A stretch of DNA of 38,026 nt from Clostridiales bacterium (GCA_031265515.1 JAISCN010000029.1:1-38026), one strand, 5' to 3'. Shown: positions 18,680 through 28,027, numbered from the stretch's first letter. Numbers and translations: made by a program. The notes: a model not told the origin generated them from the sequence alone.

Positions 18680-18731
18680 AAAACAAATTGAAAAAATTCA
18701 TGGAGCAAATGTGTTTGCAATAGTAAAATAA
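18660..18731 (+). pseudogene. Probable N-terminal remnant of V/A-ATPase catalytic subunit A
   Basis: An ATG overlapping the end of subunit F opens 23 codons (MIKRHNKKQIEKIHG, ANVFAIVK) before TAA. The part IEKIHGANVFA has the pattern I-x-K-(I/V)-x-G-x-x-V-x-A that begins V-type subunit A proteins (IIKVSGPLVMA in the enterococcal NtpA, from memory). Position directly after F is where atpA belongs. Nothing further of A, B or D follows; 18732-18930 is AT-rich and non-coding. I infer a truncation by deletion or insertion. A chance short ORF is the alternative. Confidence 0.5.
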
Positions 18732-18969
18732 TAAAAATTCATTTGATAAAAAAATTTAATATAATTTTTAAATTTAATTCTAAACAAATAACTAAATTGA
18801 TAATTTTTTTAAAAATTGTTTTTTAATATATAGATTCTTATAATTTTTATAAAAATCATCTATCGATTATTCTTTTAGATCGTTTTTATGAAAATATTGT
18901 ATTATTCTGTTTTTTGTGATTTAATTATTTATGAAACTAAATTTTAAATATATAAGGAAAGTGATCATC

Positions 18970-20136
18970 TTGGAATCAGAAGGATCAGATTATTTACGTG
19001 AATTAGCTGAATTTAGTGATGTTGGCGAGGCTCAGGAATTTTTGAAAATGCAACATACATCTGTTGATTATGCAGTATCCATATTTCTTTTTATACCCAG
19101 TTTAGCAATCACTTTTATTCAAGGACTATTTAATTTTCTTATATCTATTGTTCCTACAACGATATGTTTTGCCGCTGGAATATTGTCTTCTTCATTTGTA
19201 AATCCAAATAGTACCAGTTACACTCGAGTATCTTCTGTTGCAGGAAGAATCCTTTATATAGCAAATAATATAATTAAACAACATGAAGACGGCACTGTAT
19301 CTTACACAGCTATCGATAATGAAGGGGAACGATTACAGGGAAGAAATTTACAAAAGAGTTTAGACATTGTTTCTTCGACACCTGCTAGTAGTGGAGATGG
19401 ATGTGTAATTTGGGGACCTTTACTTACTGCTACACGATTTTGGGATCATGCAATTTGTGGTTTTGCCGCACCAATAAGAGAATATTTACTTGTAAATTTG
19501 AGTTGCGGTAGAGATCGTGAAATTATGTTGTTGGCAACTCAACTGAGAATTGTCAGGGCAGCAAGAGAAGAATTAGATAATGGAAAAATTGCAGATCGAT
19601 TGAGAAGAAGTTGGTTTAAGATGATTGTATGTGGAATATTTACTCCTGTTGTGTCAGTTGTTGCGTTTACTTTTTCATTACCCTCAATAACAATTGGTGT
19701 TGTTGCTGTAATCTTTTATTCTTCATTTTCACTTCTTACGGGTAACTATTCTAGAAATAGCGATTTGATGATATTAGCAAATCGTAACGGAATGGCTATA
19801 TTTTTAACCATATATGAAGTTAATGATAACGGAGAATTACTTCCAAGAACTAATTTTGGAGCGATTATGACGGGTGAGAAACAAATTACAAGAGATGGAA
19901 TAATTCCGGATTATGGTGGATGGTTTTTCAATCTATTTAGAGACGAGAAAGTTATGTCTAGAGAGAAAGCCCGTCTATATTATCTTGTGTTACTGTTTTT
20001 TTCTGGTTTTTTTGGATTTATGAATAATTATTTTAATTTTGCTTTTGGCGGAGGAAGTTTAGAAGTACGTGATGTGGCAAATAGAGTAGATAGAATTCGT
20101 CGCGGTCTTCGAAATGATTCACCAGTATTGGAATAA
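18970..20136 (+). CDS. Unknown membrane protein, lineage-specific
   Basis: From TTG 18970 (AAGGAAA nine bases upstream) the product has 388 residues; the ORF track starts at ATG 18931 with an unlikely leader. A polar N-terminal stretch (about 1-30) is followed by a hydrophobic hairpin (about 32-75), a soluble segment with EDGTVSYTAIDNEGE (about 107-121), a hydrophobic patch around GFAAPIREYLLV, two further helices (about 220-260) and a helix near 340-360. The C-terminal tail is Arg- and Asp-rich (RVDRIRRGLRND). I recognise no family. Its codon use looks less AT-biased than the V-ATPase genes just upstream, which suggests a different history. The 20204 gene immediately downstream may be a shorter distant relative. 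Confidence 0.75.
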   Translation: MESEGSDYLRELAEFSDVGEAQEFLKMQHTSVDYAVSIFLFIPSLAITFIQGLFNFLISIVPTTICFAAGILSSSFVNPNSTSYTRVSSVAGRILYIANNIIKQHEDGTVSYTAIDNEGERLQGRNLQKSLDIVSSTPASSGDGCVIWGPLLTATRFWDHAICGFAAPIREYLLVNLSCGRDREIMLLATQLRIVRAAREELDNGKIADRLRRSWFKMIVCGIFTPVVSVVAFTFSLPSITIGVVAVIFYSSFSLLTGNYSRNSDLMILANRNGMAIFLTIYEVNDNGELLPRTNFGAIMTGEKQITRDGIIPDYGGWFFNLFRDEKVMSREKARLYYLVLLFFSGFFGFMNNYFNFAFGGGSLEVRDVANRVDRIRRGLRNDSPVLE

Positions 20137-20203
20137 GTAATGTGTAAAAAAAAATATAAATTTATTTTTTTATTATCTTTTGGATTTAGGAGGGGATATT
20201 TTT

Positions 20204-20680
20204 TTGGCTAATGATAATAGTTGTTGTAGTATTTTCTTATATCTTTTTTCTTTAATATTTAGATTAATTGCATATCTCGCCGCTGTCGCTGTAACATTTG
20301 CAATTGCAATTTTAGGACTTGTTTTAACTTTGTTAGAATCGATAGTTTGTGTTTTTATTTCGAACTTTCGGAGCGGAAAAAACAAAATAATGGTAAGATT
20401 TAACGATAATGGAACGATAATTTTTAACGATATAGAAATAGGTAAAAATAATAGATATACAATTGATGAAGACTGTGTAAAAATGAATAAAAAAAGTTAC
20501 GTTGTACACCCGTTATTTAACGATCGCACTAACTCTGTTTATACTATACCTAAATATTTATTAGCAGCCTCTATGACAGCAGAATTTATGTTTAATCCAC
20601 TTTTAACAACGGTATATTGCACTCCAGATTTCTTCAAAAGAAAAAAGAAAGTCGTCAACTCGAATATAACAGACAGATAA
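20204..20680 (+). CDS. Unknown small membrane protein, lineage-specific
   Basis: A strong GGAGGGG eight bases before TTG 20204 fixes the start (158 residues); the ORF track's 20180 start would sit upstream of that site. The product has one long hydrophobic region (about 10-55, probably two helices), then a soluble part with RFNDNGTIIFNDIEIG (about 66-81) and a basic end (FFKRKKK). Layout resembles the first half of the preceding gene: hydrophobic hairpin, then an N-G-T strand motif, then a Leu/Ala-rich stretch. That makes remote paralogy possible. No known family is recognised. A 1.2-kb stretch without a protein-coding gene follows. Confidence 0.7.
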   Translation: MANDNSCCSIFLYLFSLIFRLIAYLAAVAVTFAIAILGLVLTLLESIVCVFISNFRSGKNKIMVRFNDNGTIIFNDIEIGKNNRYTIDEDCVKMNKKSYVVHPLFNDRTNSVYTIPKYLLAASMTAEFMFNPLLTTVYCTPDFFKRKKKVVNSNITDR

Positions 20681-20816
20681 TAGAGAAACAATGTCTACAT
20701 TTTTTTTGTAAATTTTTTCTATGTAATCGTTCTTCTAAATCATATTTTTACTGATAAAATTAGAATAAAAATTATTTTATTTAGATTTAAAAATCTATTT
20801 TTAATTTTATTTTTTA

Positions 20817-20846
20817 TTGACTAAAAAAAATAATTTTGAGTAAAAT
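20817..20846 (+). promoter_or_regulatory. Sigma-A promoter for the structured RNA candidate
   Basis: TTGACT (20817-20822) and TAAAAT (20841-20846) are separated by 18 bases and have no protein-coding gene downstream. Transcription would begin near 20853, just ahead of a strongly paired segment. Confidence 0.55.
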
Positions 20847-20852
20847 GGAGAT

Positions 20853-21130
20853 ATAATGGTTGTTCGTCATAGACGACTTCCTGATAAGAATTTCAAAATA
20901 GTTGATTTCTTGTAGGATCAGCGACTATTTTTAATAATCTCTAGGATTAATTTTATGATCTCAGATAGTAATTTTATCACTTCTAAGATCATCAAGGGGT
21001 CTGTGATCATATTATCACCTCACTTTTTGCGAGTGAGGAAGTCGCTCATGTCGTCAAATTTAATTGACAGAACATAATAAGACTCACAGAAAAAATAACA
21101 TAAAATTTATTTTTATAAATTTATTTTCTT
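20853..21130 (+). ncRNA. Candidate structured non-coding RNA, rod-like, class unknown
   Basis: A perfect 9-bp pair CGACTTCCT (20874-20882) with AGGAAGTCG (21036-21044), extended outward by partly paired flanks, closes the segment. Inside are a hairpin with arms AAATAGT (20896-20902) and ACTATTT (20924-20930), and an 11-base near-perfect pairing of 20955-20965 with 21000-21010. A further hairpin CCTCACT/AGTGAGG (21018-21038) shares bases with the closing stem, so two folds compete. A promoter lies upstream and an A/T hairpin (8 bp, 21103-21122) with a T-rich tail downstream. The length from start to closing stem (about 200 bases) and rod shape recall 6S RNA, but I see no decisive 6S signature. 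SRP, RNase P and tmRNA motifs are absent. Confidence 0.45.
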
Positions 21131-21734
21131 ATTGAAATCATTAGAAATTATTTAAAAGAAGATTTTACGATATAACAAATGCTAGAATTATAAGTGTTAA
21201 CAAAGATATTATAGTTATCTTTTTGTGACAGAGATTGAGGAATTGATAAGATGATTATAATATTTAGCTATTTTTTATAAACGATTCAAAATCATCTTTT
21301 ATTATTTTCCAATTGTCTTACAAATGTATTATCAACGTATTTATATAACTCCAATCTAGTTCCGAGCCGTATGAATGTCTTATAAAATGCCTAAACAATA
21401 AATACTTTTCTAATTTTTTTTATTTCGTCTCTGATGATTCTTATATTTTTCAAGTTATCAGCAAACATCACTTCAAACAACGTTTTGCGTCATTTAGAGT
21501 TATTAGGGATTTTCTCATTCAGGTTTTAAAAAATAATATAGACGCACTTTCTACACCGTTATAAAATGAATGAAGTACTTGATCATCTGCCGTAATTTCT
21601 ACAATATCAGGGAAATTTGTTTTGCATGAATTTAAAAAATGTTTTATATCTGCTAACAATATTTATCCTTGAAATTTCATGTTTAATTTTTATTTTTGTA
21701 TTTCTATCCAATTTGAATAATCTCGCCTATCTCA
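21131..21734. other. Non-coding, probably decayed sequence
   Basis: No intact gene. Reverse-strand translation gives only scattered peptide-like pieces interrupted by stops (for example MFADNLKNIRIIRDEIKKI), which may be the far 3' remains of the pseudogene at 21735-22217. The 67-residue plus-strand ORF at 21617 lacks a Shine-Dalgarno or family features and is rejected. Confidence 0.45.
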
Positions 21735-22217
21735 TTAAGCATCGAATAAAAAATCTAGATTTTTATCAAAATCTACTAAGTCGATTTTGCTATCTATGTC
21801 AAAATGCAACCTTGAAATAAAGCTATACGATCCTCATCATTGGGTATTCTTTTAATAAGCGATTTTAAATAGAGAATCTACGTGTTCTTTAGTTTGAGAG
21901 TTTTCTCTGGATGTTGCTAAAAGAATTGGAAGTAAATGATTTGACAATCGTATTGATTCATCAATTAAACTATAGCCTGTCAGTTCTTCTAAAGGAAAAC
22001 CTATTTTACAAAATCTAACTTCTCTAGATATGAGAGATTTCATTCCAAGAGAGGATAAAATTATTTTTGCTAGCTTATTTTGTATCTCTGATGACGTATT
22101 CAGAATTTGAAAAAGTGCTCTTATTCTTAAAAGAATCTCGTATCTTGATAATCCTTGCAAAAATTTTAAAAGAAATGTAATAATATTTACATCATTAGGA
22201 ATTTCAATTTCTGACAT
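21735..22217 (-). pseudogene. Decayed member of the 33408-type gene family
   Basis: An ATG at 22217 with AGAGG opens 121 codons ending at 21852. The N-terminus aligns with the intact 483-residue protein: KFLQGLSRYEILLRIRALFQIL against HLIPGLTKGELLERMITIFQIF, and later HLLPILLATSRENSQ against PFFLKIVEKNPQSLE. After the stop a shifted frame continues with RIPNDEDRIALFQGCIL, then another shift gives LVDFDKNLDFLFDA. The intact relative is four times longer, so this is a frameshifted and truncated copy. The promoter and leader are still well preserved (see 22218-22284), so the 5' ORF might still be expressed. Confidence 0.7.
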
Positions 22218-22284
22218 TTAACTTTTTTCCTCTATTTAATTTGAGAAAAACGTCAACAAACAAGTTTATTTTATAATAACTTGT
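22218..22284 (-). promoter_or_regulatory. Conserved upstream element with inverted repeat (copy 1)
   Basis: A 25-base element (22260-22284) has inverted-repeat arms ACAAGTT and AACTTGT around a TATAAAAT-like core, 43 bases before the 22217 start. About 45 bases here match the region upstream of the pseudogene at 32521. The leader next to the start (GAGGAAAAAAGTTA) is shared by three family members. It is probably a promoter with an overlapping operator, or the stem of a leader RNA. Confidence 0.6.
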
Positions 22285-22344
22285 CAGAAAATAAAAAATT
22301 TCTACAGTTCGCTTATGTAACAAAAAACGCAGATAATATCATCA

Positions 22345-22560
22345 TCATTTCTTATATTTATTGAGTTTTATTTCTGTATTTAATCTTTTTCTGTATACAA
22401 TATTGTGAATTCTTTTTTTTATTATAGATATTATTTCTTTGCCTCGACCTGAAATTTCGCCACCTATCAATACTATTTCCAGATTAAAAACATTAATAAT
22501 ATTCGCAAAATAAACGCACAACATGAGTAATATATTTTTATAAAATATTCTGTGTTGCAA
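22345..22560 (-). pseudogene. C-terminal fragment of a ROK-family sugar kinase/repressor
   Basis: The 71-codon reverse ORF contains FANIINVFNLEIVLIGGEIS, followed by GKEIISIIKKRI, the C-terminal signature of ROK proteins (N-x-x-x-P-E-x-(I/V)-x-(I/L)-G-G-x-x-S). Intact ROK proteins have about 300 residues, with the ATP and sugar sites upstream. An in-frame TAG precedes this fragment and no further ROK sequence is visible toward 22680. It is a remnant, left between the accessory region and lepA, and suggests loss of a sugar-phosphorylating or regulatory gene. Confidence 0.65.
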
Positions 22561-22679
22561 AACTTTTGTATTTATCTATTAATTTGATCTTATAAAAAAT
22601 TTATTATAAAAAAATATAAAAATTGCTTAAAATATAAACTTATTAAGAACAAAATTTAAATATTGTTTAGCGAGAACTT

Positions 22680-24512
22680 TTGTTGAAGAATAATAATAAC
22701 AATAAAATAGATAATAATGAAATTAGCAACATAAGAAATTTTTGTATTATAGCTCATATCGATCATGGAAAATCAACTCTTGCAGATAGAATGATACAAA
22801 ATTCAGGTCTACTAGAAGAACGTGAAATGCAAGAACAAATTTTAGATAGCATGGATTTAGAAAGAGAACGCGGTATAACGATAAAATCACAGGCCATTAG
22901 ATTAAATTATAAATTTAATAATAAAAATTACGTTTTAAATTTAATAGATACTCCAGGACATATCGATTTTAACTATGAAGTTTCAAGAAGTTTAGCTGCG
23001 TGTGAAGGGGCTATTTTATTAATAGATGCGGCTCAAGGAATAGAAGCACAAACTTTAACTAATTTATATTTAGCATTAGAAAATAATTTAGAGGTTATTT
23101 GTGTAATAAATAAAATAGACTTGCCCAGTGCTAATCCAGAAAAAATAAAAAAAGAAATAGAAGAAATAATTTGTTTAGATGCTAGTGAAGTTCCACTTAT
23201 ATCTGCTAAAAATAATATAAATATAGATAAAGTTTTTGAGAACATAATTAAATTAGTTCCAGCACCAAAAGGTTTAATAAAAAATCCTCTGAGAGCTTTA
23301 ATATTCGATTCTAAGTATGACACATATAAAGGTGTAATAGTTTTTATTAGAGTTTTTGATGGTATAATTAAAAAAAAAATGACTATAAAATTTTTAGCCA
23401 CACAAAAAAATTTTGAAATAAATGACGTAGGTATACTTGAACCAGGAAAATTTGTTTCTAAAGATTTATTAAAAACTGGAGAAGTAGGATATTTTACCGC
23501 TAGCATAAAAAATGTTAGAGATACGCAAATAGGTGATACAGTTACTGATTTTAACAATTCGACTAAAGAAATTTTGCCTGGATATAAAAAAGTAATACCC
23601 ATGGTTTATTGCGGATTATATACGGCAGATAATTCTAAATACAATGAATTAAAAGATGCACTAGAGAAATTAAGTCTTAATGATGCATCTTTAACTTTTG
23701 AACCAGAAAGTTCTATAGCTTTAGGTTTTGGTTTTCGTTGTGGCTTTTTAGGATTATTGCATTTAGAAATAATTCAAGAAAGATTAGAACGCGAATATAA
23801 TTTAGATTTAATAACAACTGCTCCAGGTGTAATTTATAAATTCTTTTTAACTGATAAAACAATAACTAATTTATCAAATCCGAGAGAAATGCCAAATTTA
23901 AATAATATTTTGTATATACAAGAACCTTTTGTTCATGCCAATATAATATCTCCGCAAGAATATATAGGATCAATTATAAAGTTATGTCAAGAACGCCGTG
24001 GAAAATATTTAGATATGATATATTTAGATAAATCGCGAGTAAAATTAGTTTACGATATGCCACTTAACGAAATAATTTATGATTTTTTTGACACCTTAAA
24101 ATCATGCTCTCGAGGTTATGCTTCTCTTGATTATAATTTAAAAAACTATGAGACCTCTGATTTAGTAAAATTAAATATTTTAATAAATCATGAAATTATT
24201 GATTCTTTATCATTTATAGTTCACAGATCAAATGCATATACTCGCGGAAAAAAAATAGTAGAAAAATTAAAGACACTTATACCAAGACAACTTTTTGAAG
24301 TTCCAATTCAAGCAAGTATAAATAATAAAATTATTGCTCGTGAAACAGTTAGTGCTGTTCGCAAAGATGTTTTATCCAAATGCTACGGTGGGGACATATC
24401 TCGCAAGAGAAAACTTTTAGAAAAGCAAAAAGAGGGCAAAAAAAGAATGCGTCAAATTGGCAACATTGAGATACCGCAGAGCGCATTTATGAGCGTTTTA
24501 AAGCTCGATTAG
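22680..24512 (+). CDS. lepA: Elongation factor 4 (LepA)
   Basis: Ribosome-bound GTPase implicated in back-translocation and ribosome biogenesis. The 610-residue product is full length. GTPase motifs are AHIDHGKST (25-33), DTPGHIDF and NKIDLP. The EF4-specific C-terminal region ends in the conserved [15 protein letters not shown]. The N-terminus has an Asn/Lys-rich extension ([14 protein letters not shown]) typical of AT-rich genomes. The start is TTG with only a weak GAGAAC upstream, and a second TTG follows directly. It converges on glyA with a 14-base gap. Confidence 0.98.
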   Translation: MLKNNNNNKIDNNEISNIRNFCIIAHIDHGKSTLADRMIQNSGLLEEREMQEQILDSMDLERERGITIKSQAIRLNYKFNNKNYVLNLIDTPGHIDFNYEVSRSLAACEGAILLIDAAQGIEAQTLTNLYLALENNLEVICVINKIDLPSANPEKIKKEIEEIICLDASEVPLISAKNNINIDKVFENIIKLVPAPKGLIKNPLRALIFDSKYDTYKGVIVFIRVFDGIIKKKMTIKFLATQKNFEINDVGILEPGKFVSKDLLKTGEVGYFTASIKNVRDTQIGDTVTDFNNSTKEILPGYKKVIPMVYCGLYTADNSKYNELKDALEKLSLNDASLTFEPESSIALGFGFRCGFLGLLHLEIIQERLEREYNLDLITTAPGVIYKFFLTDKTITNLSNPREMPNLNNILYIQEPFVHANIISPQEYIGSIIKLCQERRGKYLDMIYLDKSRVKLVYDMPLNEIIYDFFDTLKSCSRGYASLDYNLKNYETSDLVKLNILINHEIIDSLSFIVHRSNAYTRGKKIVEKLKTLIPRQLFEVPIQASINNKIIARETVSAVRKDVLSKCYGGDISRKRKLLEKQKEGKKRMRQIGNIEIPQSAFMSVLKLD

Positions 24513-24526
24513 ATAATTCCTAAATT

Positions 24527-25750
24527 TCAACAATATTTGTTAACTAAGTTATTTGTTTTCTCTTTGCAAATATTTTTTTTATTGTCATAGTCTTTGACTA
24601 CGAATTCTATTATATCAGCAATTTCTTTCATGTCATTTTCATTAAAACCTCGTGTAGTAATTGCTGGAGTCCCTAATCTGATTCCACTTGTTATAAATTT
24701 AGATTGCTTATCAAATGGCACGGAATTTTTATTACATGTGATACCAATGTCATCTAATTTTTCTTCGATTTCTTTTCCAGTTTTATTAAAGTTACTCAAG
24801 TCGACTAGCATAAGATGATTATCTGTTCCATTAGAAACTATCTTAAAATCGCGCAAAATTAATTCGTTTGCTAAAGTTTTTGCATTTATTATTACTCTTT
24901 TGCAATAATTTTTGAATTCCGGGCTTAGCGCTTCTTTAAATGCAACAGCCTTTGCAGCTATTATGTGCATTAAAGGACCGCCTTGTATTCCTGGAAAAAC
25001 TGCTTTGTCTAATTTTTCTGCATATTTTTTTTTGCATAAGATTAATCCGCCACGCGGACCTCGTAAAGTTTTATGCGTTGTAGAAGTTACAAAATCAGCG
25101 TATTCAACAGGATTATTGTGAAGTCCTGAAGCTATCAAACCTGCTATATGAGCCATATCGACCATTAAATAAGCGTTAATTTCTTTTGCGATGTCACCAA
25201 AAATTTTAAAATCTATTTCTCTAGAGTAAGCACTTGCTCCAGCAATTATTAATTTTGGTTTGTTTTTCAAAGCTATTTCTCTTACTTGTTTAAAATCAAT
25301 TAATCCGGTTTCTTTATCGACTCCATAAGAAATAACATTAAAATATCTTCCTGAAAATGTGATAGGCGAACCATGAGTTAAATGCCCACCATGTGATAAA
25401 TCCATTCCCATTATTAAATCTCCTGGATTTAAAACACAAAAAAATACCGCAGCGTTAGCCTGAGAACCAGAATGCGCTTGGACATTTGCGTGTTCAGCGC
25501 CAAATAATTTTTTTACTCTTTCTATTGCTAAATTTTCTGCTATATCAACATATTCACAGCCGCCATAATATCTTTTTTCCGGATATCCTTCAGCATATTT
25601 ATTTGTCATAATAGAACCCATAGCCTCTAAAATTGATTTAGATACAAAATTCTCAGAAGCAATTAATTCTATTTTCTTTTCTTGTCTATTTTCTTCGTTT
25701 ATTATAGCGTCATATATTTCTTTATCTTGTGTTTTTAAAGATTCATACAC
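24527..25750 (-). CDS. glyA: Serine hydroxymethyltransferase
   Basis: PLP enzyme interconverting serine plus tetrahydrofolate and glycine plus methylene-tetrahydrofolate, the main source of one-carbon units. The 407-residue product carries the signatures [10 protein letters not shown] (28-37), [10 protein letters not shown] (92-101), [10 protein letters not shown] (about 186-195) and the PLP-binding Lys227 in [14 protein letters not shown]. The start is GTG with AGGA ten bases ahead. It lies 58 bases downstream of dnaX on the same strand, so the two may be co-transcribed. Confidence 0.98.
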   Translation of the reverse strand: MYESLKTQDKEIYDAIINEENRQEKKIELIASENFVSKSILEAMGSIMTNKYAEGYPEKRYYGGCEYVDIAENLAIERVKKLFGAEHANVQAHSGSQANAAVFFCVLNPGDLIMGMDLSHGGHLTHGSPITFSGRYFNVISYGVDKETGLIDFKQVREIALKNKPKLIIAGASAYSREIDFKIFGDIAKEINAYLMVDMAHIAGLIASGLHNNPVEYADFVTSTTHKTLRGPRGGLILCKKKYAEKLDKAVFPGIQGGPLMHIIAAKAVAFKEALSPEFKNYCKRVIINAKTLANELILRDFKIVSNGTDNHLMLVDLSNFNKTGKEIEEKLDDIGITCNKNSVPFDKQSKFITSGIRLGTPAITTRGFNENDMKEIADIIEFVVKDYDNKKNICKEKTNNLVNKYC

Positions 25751-25808
25751 AAAAGATCACAATCCTATAAAAATTAATTTTTATATTAAAAATTTTTTTA
25801 ATTTTAAT

Positions 25809-26831
25809 TTATTCACACAAATCAATAATTAATAAGTCAAGAGCCAATCTTTTATTTATTAAATATTTTAGTTTAGAATCAAGCTTAACAAAGTTTTCTA
25901 ATATATTACTCTTAAATTCGATGTCATTTTTGTTATTAATATCTTTTTTTATAGATTTATATAAATAAAAAATTAAACTATATATAAAATCTCCGGAATC
26001 TTTGCCCGAATCAATAAAACTATCTATGATTTCAAGAGCGGATGATAAATTTTTATTTTCTAGCTCGTTAATAAATCTATCACAAGTCTCAAAATCTAAC
26101 ACACTTAAAAAATCTAAAATATCTTTTAAATTTATTCTCTTGTTTCTATATAAATTAGAACATCTATCTAAAACACTAATTGCATCTCTTAATGAACCGT
26201 TATTAATTTCTGATATATATTCTAAAGCATCGTAATCAATAATAATTTCTTCTTGCTCGCAAATATTTTTTAGAGAAACAAATATATCTTTATCACAAAT
26301 TTTTTTAAAATCATATCTTTGGCATCGCGATATTATCGTAGTTGGTATTTTTTTATATTCAGTAGTTGCTAAGATAAAAACTATATACTTAGGAGGTTCT
26401 TCTAAAGTTTTTAATAAAGCATTAAAAGCACCTGACGATAACATATGAATCTCGTCTATTATATAAATTTTATATCGCGAGTTATCTACTGGAGGGTATT
26501 TTATTTCTTCACAAAGGTCTCGTATATTATCCACACTATTATTGCTAGCAGCATCTATTTCTATTATATTTATATTACTTTTATTTTTTGTATTTAAACA
26601 CTGGTGACATTTGTTACACGGTTCTCCGTCGTTATTAGATTCACAATTTAAAGCCATAGCAAAAATTTTTGCAATCGAAGTTTTTCCAGTACCATGAGAT
26701 CCACAAAATAAATAAGCGTGTGAAATCTGTTTTGATTTTATTTGATTAATCAAAGTTTTAACAACGTGCTTTTGGCTTACGACATCACAAAATTTTTTAG
26801 GTCTATATTTTCTGTATAATGCTTGATAAAT
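25809..26831 (-). CDS. dnaX: DNA polymerase III gamma subunit, short form, ATT start
   Basis: Clamp-loader ATPase of the replicative polymerase. The ORF track begins at an internal TTG (26753) and loses conserved sequence. In frame upstream lie 26 codons giving YQALYRKYRPKKF and VVSQKHVVKTL, the family's N-terminus. The codon where Met belongs is ATT (26829-26831), preceded directly by TAA, with GGTGA five bases upstream. From there the product has 340 residues: Walker A GSHGTGKT (44-51), zinc cysteines 63, 72, 75 and 78, Walker B IYIIDEIHML, sensor ATTE and arginine-finger SRC. It ends after domain III, so the tau-specific C-terminus that contacts DnaB and the polymerase is missing. No in-frame ATG, GTG or other TTG lies earlier. 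Confidence 0.92.
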   Translation of the reverse strand: MYQALYRKYRPKKFCDVVSQKHVVKTLINQIKSKQISHAYLFCGSHGTGKTSIAKIFAMALNCESNNDGEPCNKCHQCLNTKNKSNINIIEIDAASNNSVDNIRDLCEEIKYPPVDNSRYKIYIIDEIHMLSSGAFNALLKTLEEPPKYIVFILATTEYKKIPTTIISRCQRYDFKKICDKDIFVSLKNICEQEEIIIDYDALEYISEINNGSLRDAISVLDRCSNLYRNKRINLKDILDFLSVLDFETCDRFINELENKNLSSALEIIDSFIDSGKDSGDFIYSLIFYLYKSIKKDINNKNDIEFKSNILENFVKLDSKLKYLINKRLALDLLIIDLCE

Positions 26832-27046
26832 TTAAATCACCGAAAAGAATTATAAATAATATTTAATTTATAGACTAGATATTTTTTATTTTGTTATTAT
26901 TAAAAACAAATATAATTTATTGATTTGAAAAGTAGTTTTGACATCAAACAGTGTGTCGTGCGTTTATATTTAAAATTAAGAAACAAAACTAAAATTAATA
27001 TTTTAAGCATAGTTATATTTTCTAAACTCTTTAAATAAAAATTTAT

Positions 27047-28027
27047 ATGCAAAAGTTTTTTTACAAAATCAACACTTTGCTTAGAATATTTTTTTTTGTA
27101 GTTTTATTGACATTTGTTATACCGAGTGCTGTTAATTTTTGTTTTGCGTTTGAGCTAAATAAGACAAAGATACATAATAAAAAAATAATAAATAATAAAA
27201 TCAAAAATTTAGAAGTTAACAAAAAAAATAATACTAAAATCGAAATTAATCAATTAGAAGATTATTTAAAGTTAGTTGTTGCAGAAGAAATGCCGGCATA
27301 TTTTGAAATAGAAGCCTTAAAAGCACAAGCAGTAGCATCCAGAAGTTATGCTGTTAAAAATTATAACGGCAAAGATCTTAAAGAATTATATCAAGCTTAT
27401 AGCGATATAGAAAAATTAAAAGAAAAATGGAATAACGATTTTGATAAGTATTATAAAAAAATTTGTTTTGCTGTTGATAGTACAAAAGGACAAATTATAA
27501 AATATAATAACGATGTTGCTTTGGCAGTATTTCATTCGACAAGTGCAGGTGTTACTCAAAACTCTGAAGATGTTTGGAAAAATGAATTGCCATATCTCAA
27601 AAGTGTTGATAGCTATGACGATATAAATGCTTTAAATTTTGTTTCGTATAAGACTTTTAAAATTAGTGATATTTGCCAAAAAATAAATAAAAAATTTGAA
27701 ACTGACATAAACAAAAATAATTTTGAAAACAATTTTAAAGTAAGTATAAAATCCAATAGTGGATACATAAAAAAACTTAAAATATGCGAAAAAGATATTA
27801 GCGCAATGGAATTTAGAATGCTATTAGATTTACGTTCAACTAATTTTGAATTTTATTTAGATAAAGATAATAGTCAAATAACTTTTAAAACCAAAGGATA
27901 TGGTCACGGCGTAGGAATGAGTCAATACGGTGCACATTACATGGCTAAAAAAGGTTTTAATTATGTTGATATATTAAAGCATTATTATAGCGGTGTACAT
28001 ATAGAAAAAATGGATATAAAAAAATAG
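27047..28027 (+). CDS. spoIID: Stage II sporulation protein D (SpoIID/LytB)
   Basis: Lytic transglycosylase that, with SpoIIM and SpoIIP, remodels peptidoglycan as the mother cell engulfs the forespore. The 326-residue product has a signal/anchor (about 10-34) and a Lys/Asn-rich spacer (38-68). The SpoIID domain follows with LKLVVAEEMPAYFEIEALKAQAVASRS starting near 74 (split here as LKLVVAEEMPAYFE and ALKAQAVASRS), the catalytic Glu at 80-81. Later come FHSTSAGVTQNSEDVW and the C-terminal GYGHGVGMSQYGA (about 288-300). No clear Shine-Dalgarno or sigma-E promoter was found. It is divergent from dnaX. With spoIIE it indicates an active or recently active engulfment and sporulation programme. 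Confidence 0.95.
   Translation: MQKFFYKINTLLRIFFFVVLLTFVIPSAVNFCFAFELNKTKIHNKKIINNKIKNLEVNKKNNTKIEINQLEDYLKLVVAEEMPAYFEIEALKAQAVASRSYAVKNYNGKDLKELYQAYSDIEKLKEKWNNDFDKYYKKICFAVDSTKGQIIKYNNDVALAVFHSTSAGVTQNSEDVWKNELPYLKSVDSYDDINALNFVSYKTFKISDICQKINKKFETDINKNNFENNFKVSIKSNSGYIKKLKICEKDISAMEFRMLLDLRSTNFEFYLDKDNSQITFKTKGYGHGVGMSQYGAHYMAKKGFNYVDILKHYYSGVHIEKMDIKK

Noticed and set aside
20853-21130. SRP RNA, RNase P RNA or tmRNA
   Set aside because: The SRP GGAAGGAAGCAGCC-type loop, the RNase P GAGGAAAGTCC core and a tmRNA tRNA-like end with TTCGA are all missing on both strands.
21617-21820. 67-residue plus-strand ORF
   Set aside because: It has no Shine-Dalgarno or family features, and the opposite strand carries traces of a decayed family gene at its right end.
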